Origin: Symsagittifera roscoffensis
Lineage: Eukaryota > Xenacoelomorpha > Acoela > Convolutidae
Length of the DNA stretch: 64,000 bases
Reading direction: 5' to 3'
NCBI RefSeq assembly: GCF_963678635.1
Contig: NC_087071.1
Location: 19,405,613-19,469,612 of the forward strand
Shown in pieces: positions 59,940-64,000 of this stretch (its first letter is position 1; every line of letters begins with the position of its first letter). The position numbers and the translations under genes are program-made. The notes under the pieces were generated by a model. It saw only the letters and a list, made by a program, of their open reading frames with translations. It did not search any database and was not told the origin of the DNA.

Positions 59940-61018
59940 GGTACAAATTTTTTTTCATTTTTCAGGACACTGTGTGGCTAGTTAAGTCATCTTGATGTGT
60001 TCATTTTTGTTCCATTCATCAGGTCTACTGGGTTGGCGATCGTTGCAGAAGCGGATTTGCTCTGTGGTAATTTTTTATCCGAAAAAAGATGTCGTCACAA
60101 ATTATTAGTTTCCACTAGCTTCTTGGCTTGGCTACTGAATGTTTCTTCGTTTTTGACATCTTTGAAATGCGCAGCGCTGCTTTTTTGGTTTGTTAATGCG
60201 TTGTGGGTTTGCTGACTGTTCATGGGACTTCTGGGTTTTGGATTTTGGTCTTTATGTTTCTGAAATATGTCTTTTTTTGTGTTTGTTCTTGATGCGATCT
60301 TTTGTGGTACAATTTTTCATTTTTCAGGACACTGTGTGGCTATTTAAGTCATCTTGATGTGTTCCTTTTTGTTCCATCCATCTGTTCTACTGGGTTAGTG
60401 ATCGTTGCAGTAGCGGAATTGCTCTGTGGTAATTTTTTATCCGAAAAAAGTTGTCGACTTAAATTGGTAGTTTCGACTAGATTCTGGCCTTGGCTACTGA
60501 ATGTTTCTTCAGTTTTGACATGTTTGAAATACACAGCGACGTTTTTTTTGGGTTGTTAATGCGTTGTGGGGTTCATGTGAGTACTAGGTTTTTGATTTTG
60601 GTCTTTATATTTCTGAAATATGTCTTTTTTTGTGTTTGTTCTTGATGCGATCTTTTGTGGTACAATTTTTTTCATTTTTCAGGACACTGTGTGGCTAGTT
60701 AAGAAGTCTTGATGAGATCATTGTTGTTCCAATCATCGATTCTACTGACCTAGCGATCGTTGCAGAAGCGGATTTGCGCTGTGGTGATCTTTGTCCGAAA
60801 GAAGTTGTCACAAATTGGTAGTTTTCACTAGCTTCTGGTCTTGGCTACTCAATGTTTCTTCAGTATTGACATCTTTGAAATACACAGCGACATTTTTTGG
60901 GTTGTTAGTGCGTTGTGTGTTTGCTCACAAATCATGGGAAAACTGGGTTTTTGATTTTGGTCTTTATGGTTCTGAAAAATGTCGTTTTTTGTGTTTATCC
61001 TTGATGCGATCTTTTGTG
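59940..61018 (+). repeat. 1,078-bp tandem duplication, copy 1 (three A monomers)
   Basis: The three-monomer unit recurs 1,077-1,078 bp downstream, including the variants CATCAGGTCTACTGGGTTGG, TTGATGAGATCATTG and CTCACAAATCATGGG that are found nowhere else in the window that I noticed. Confidence 0.85.
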
Positions 61019-62098
61019 GTACAAATTTTTTTTCATTTTTCAGGACACTGTGTGGCTAGTTAAGTCATCTTGATGTGTTCATTTTTGTTCCATTCATCAG
61101 GTCTACTGGGTTGGCGATCGTTGCAGAAGCGGATTTGCTCTGTGGTAATTTTTTATCCGAAAAAAGATGTCGTCACAAATTATTAGTTTCCACTAGCTTC
61201 TGGGCTTGGCTACTGAATGTTTCTTCGTTTTTGACATCTTTGAAATACGCAGCGCTGCTTTTTTGATTTGTTAATGCGTTGTGGGTTTGCTGACTGTTCA
61301 TGGGACTTCTGGGTTTTGGATTTTGGTCTTTATGTTTCTGAAATATGTCTTTTTTTGTGTTTGTTCTTGATGCGATCTTTTGTGGTACAATTTTTCATTT
61401 TTCAGGACACTGTGTGGCTATTTAAGTCATCTTGATGTGTTCCTTTTTGTTCCATTCATCTGTTCTACTGGGTTAGTGATCGTTGCATTAGCGGAATTGC
61501 TCTGTGGTAATTTTTTATCCGAAAAAAGTTGTCGACACAAATTGGTAGTTTCGACTAGCTTCTGGCCTTGTCTACTGAATGTTTCTTCAGTTTTGACATG
61601 CTTGAAATACACAGCGACGTTTTTTTGGGTTGTTAATGCGTTGTGGGGTTCATGTGAGTACTAGGTTTTTGATTTTGGTCTTTATATTTCTGAAATATGT
61701 CTTTTTTTGTGTTTGTTCTTGATGCGATCTTTTGTGGTACAATTTTTTTCATTTTTCAGGACACTGTGTGGCTAGTTAAGAAGTCTTGATGAGATCATTG
61801 TTGTTCCAATCATCGATTCTACTGACCTAGCGATCGTTGCAGAAGCGGATTTGCGCTGTGGTGATCTTTGTCCGAAAGAAGTTGTCACAAATTGGTAGTT
61901 TTCACTAGCTTCTGGTCTTGGCTACTCAATGTTTCTTCAGTATTGACATCTTTGAAATACACAGCGACATTTTTTGGGTTGTTAGTGCGTTGTGTGTTTG
62001 CTCACAAATCATGGGAAAACTGGGTTTTCGATTTTGGTCTTTATGGTTCTGAAAAATGTCGTTTTTTGTGTTTATCCTTGATGCGATCTTTTGTGGTA
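61019..62098 (+). repeat. 1,078-bp tandem duplication, copy 2
   Basis: Adjoining second copy. It differs by a few bases, such as TTCTTGGCTTGG near 60,120 against TTCTGGGCTTGG near 61,198. The match ends where the T run changes to TTTTTTCATTTTCCAGG. Confidence 0.85.
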
Positions 62099-62699
62099 CA
62101 AATTTTTTCATTTTCCAGGACATTGTGTGGCTAGTTAAGCGATCTTGATGTGTTCATTGTTGTTACATTCCTCAATTCTACTAGGTTAGCGATCGTTGCA
62201 GAAGCGGATTTGCGCTGTGGTGATTTTTTTCCCGAAAAAGAAGTTGTCGTTACAAAATGGTTGTTTCCACTAGCTTCTGGTCCTGGCTACTGAATGTTTC
62301 TTCAGTTTTGACAACCAAAAAAAATACACAGCGACATTTTTTTGGTTTGTTAAAGCGTTGTGGACATGCTGGTGGTTCATGGTAGTACTATGTTTTTGAT
62401 TTTGGTTTTTGTGACTTCTGGGTTTTGGATTTTTGTTTCTGAAATATGTCTTTTTTGTGTTTGTTCTTGATGCGATCTTTTGTGGTACAAATTTTTTCAT
62501 TTTCCAGGACACTCTGTGGCTAGTTAAGTCATCTTGATGTGTTCATTATTGTTCCATTCATCAGTTCTACTGAGTTACCGATCGTTGCAGAAGCGGATTT
62601 ACTGTGGTAATTTTTTATCCGAAAAAAGTTGTCACAAATTGGTAGTTTCCACTAGCTTCTGGTCTTGGCTACTGAATGTTTCTTCAGTTTTGACATCTT

Positions 62700-63428
62700 T
62701 GAAATACAGCGACAATTTTTTTGGGTTTTTAATGCGTTGTGGGTTTGCTGACAGCTCATGGGAGTACTAAGTTTTTAATTTTGGTCTTTATCTTTCTGAA
62801 ATATGTCTTTTTTTTTGTGTTTGTTCTTGATGCGATTTTTTGTGGTACAAATTTTTTCATTTTTCAGGACACTGTGTGGCTAGTTAAGTCATCTTGATGT
62901 GTTCATTATTGTTCCATTCATCAATTCTACTAGGTTAGCGATCGTTGCAGAAGCGGATTTGCGCTGTGATGATTTTCTGTCTGAAAAAAAATGTCGTCAC
63001 AAATTGGTAGTTTCCACTAGCGTCTGGTCTCGGCTACTGAATGTTTCTTCAGTTTTGACAACCAAAAAATACAGCGACACATTTTTGATTTCTTAATGCG
63101 CTGTGAGTTTGCTGACAGCTCATTGGAGTACTAAGTTTTTGAATTTGGTCTTTATGTTTCTGAATATGTCTTTTTTTGTGTTTGTTCTTGATGCGATCTT
63201 TTGTGGTACAAATTTTTTTTTCATTTTTCAGGACACTGTGTGGCTAGTTAAGTCATCTTGATGTGTTCATTTTTGTTCCATTCATCAGTTCTACTGGGTT
63301 AGCGATCGTTGCAGAAGCGGATTTGCTCTGTGGTAATTTTTTATCCGCAAAAAGATGTCACAAATTGGTAGTTTCCACTAGCTTCTGGTCTTGGCTACTG
63401 AATTTTTCATCAGTTTTGACATCTATGA
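62700..63428 (+). repeat. 729-bp tandem duplication, copy 1 (two A monomers)
   Basis: Two-monomer unit that recurs at an offset of 728-729 bp, sharing the rare variants GACAACCAAAAAATACAGCG and GCGCTGTGAGTTTGCTGACA. Confidence 0.8.
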
Positions 63429-63626
63429 AATACACAGCGACAATTTTTTTGGGTTTTTAATGCGTTGTGGGTTTGCTGACAGCTCATGGGAGTGCTAAGT
63501 TTTTAATTTTGGTCTTTATCTTTCTGAAATATGTCTTTTTTTTTGTGTTTGTTCTTGATGCGATTTTTTGTGGTACAAATTTTTTCATTTTTCAGGACAC
63601 TGTGTGGCTAGTTAAGTCATCTTGAT
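63263..63626 (+). repeat. reference A-type monomer
   Basis: A representative A monomer of 364 bp, from ATGTGTTCATTTTTGTTCCA to the base before the next such start. It contains CGATCG (GCGATCGTTGCAG) and a long T-rich tract ending TTTTTCAGGACACTGTG near the 3' end. A plus-strand open frame of 65 codons covers its first half, but it is interrupted in many other monomers. Confidence 0.85.
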
Positions 63627-64000
63627 GTGTTCATTATTGTTCCATTCATCAATTCTACTAGGTTAGCGATCGTTGCAGAAGCGGATTTGCGCTGTGATGA
63701 TTTTCTGTCTGAAAAAAAATGTCGTCACAAATTGGTAGTTTCCACTAGCGTCTGGTCTCGGCTACTGAATGTTTCTTCAGTTTTGACAACCAAAAAATAC
63801 AGCGACACATTTTTGATTTCTTAATGCGCTGTGAGTTTGCTGACAGCTCATTGGAGTACTAAGTTTTTGAATTTGGTCTTTATGTTTCTGAAATATGTCT
63901 TTTTTTGTGTTTGTTCTTGATGCGATCTTTTGTGGTACAATTTTTTTTTTCATTTTTCAGGACACTGTGTGGCTATTTAAGTCATCTTGATGTGTTCATT
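63429..64000 (+). repeat. 729-bp tandem duplication, copy 2 (cut by window end)
   Basis: Second copy of the preceding two-monomer unit, incomplete because the window ends at ATGTGTTCATT. Sat-1 clearly continues beyond the window. Confidence 0.8.

Larger units (their letters stand above)
36372..64000 (+). repeat. sat-1 satellite array, block 3
   Basis: The longest array, again in the same orientation, starts at TGCTTCTTCAGTTTTGAC and is cut by the right window edge. Three zones are visible: only A monomers at 36.4-40.6 kb, mixed A and B at 40.6-57.2 kb (B bodies near 40670, 42098, 43168, 44596, 46017, 48534, 49961, 50729, 52147, 54666, 56093 and 56860), and only A monomers from 57.2 kb to the end with periods of 361-366 bp. 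A monomers here differ from block 1 by shared variants such as GAATGCTTCTTCAG, ATACGCAGCGCTGCTTTTTT and GACACTGTGTGGC. Several large, nearly identical tandem duplications lie inside and are listed separately. Confidence 0.95.
57190..64000 (+). repeat. A-only zone with 361-366 bp period
   Basis: About 19 consecutive A monomers with ATGTGTTCATTATTGTTCCA-type starts, for example at 57,825, 58,190, 58,544, 58,905, 59,266, 59,632, 59,997, 62,899, 63,263 and 63,627. Neighbouring pairs are often nearly identical (59,266 and 59,632), showing recent one-monomer duplication. No B monomer is seen. Confidence 0.9.

Noticed and set aside
1-64000. A CENP-B box in the satellite monomers
   Set aside because: I looked for the TTCG....A..CGGG core and found no match at a fixed monomer position, so a centromeric role cannot be argued from this motif.

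Overview
This window looks like repetitive DNA from the nuclear genome of a eukaryote. I find no credible protein-coding gene, rRNA or tRNA. About 54.6 of 64 kb is one AT-rich satellite, called sat-1 here, with a monomer of roughly 350-366 bp. All monomers are head-to-tail in the same orientation. The plus strand is strikingly rich in T and G. The organism cannot be named from the sequence. TTAGGG-like units, a TTAA-flanked miniature transposon, a short LTR element and ATGT microsatellites fit an invertebrate or other eukaryotic heterochromatin (pericentromeric or subtelomeric), but this is inference. || Layout: (1) 1-13,957 sat-1 block 1. (2) 13,958-16,131 a composite insertion holding a 175-bp TTAA-flanked hairpin element, a 31-bp tandem repeat with inverted copies, and an 870-bp palindrome with microsatellites in its arms. 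(3) 16,132-29,117 sat-1 block 2. (4) 29,118 to about 30,970 a second, broken copy of that insertion. (5) 30,971-36,371 a non-sat-1 island with hairpin repeats, a degenerate telomere-like tract, a 994-bp miniature LTR element, about 1.2 kb without a recognisable feature, a second satellite (sat-2) of nearly the same period (341-362 bp), and a GTT/GCT-type trinucleotide tract. (6) 36,372-64,000 sat-1 block 3, to the end of the window. || Sat-1 has two diverged monomer lineages of equal length. Type A carries a CGATCG site and a pyrimidine tract ending in TTTTTCAG/GACA. Type B carries CTTTCTTTTTGGTCTTGACT, a TGATCA site and often AATAAA. They alternate as A-B dimers of about 700-720 bp in 16.3-25 kb. 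They are mixed in 1-13.9, 25-29 and 40.6-57.2 kb. Only A monomers are seen in 36.4-40.6 and 57.2-64 kb, and in a short run at 8.45-9.86 kb. On top of this are recent tandem duplications that form higher-order repeats: 3.15/3.5 kb (1-6.66 kb), 3.52 kb with a nested 1.42-kb unit (17.1-25.4 kb), 2,498 bp (40.6-45.6 kb), about 6,131 bp (44.9-57.2 kb), 1,078 bp (59.9-62.1 kb) and about 729 bp (62.7 kb to the end). || The many short open frames (60-128 codons, both strands) are the same satellite read repeatedly and are not annotated as genes. The most notable items are the two-lineage satellite with nested higher-order repeats, the duplicated palindromic insertion with its TTAA hairpin element, the miniature LTR element with matching TAAT flanks, and the second satellite sharing the first one's period.
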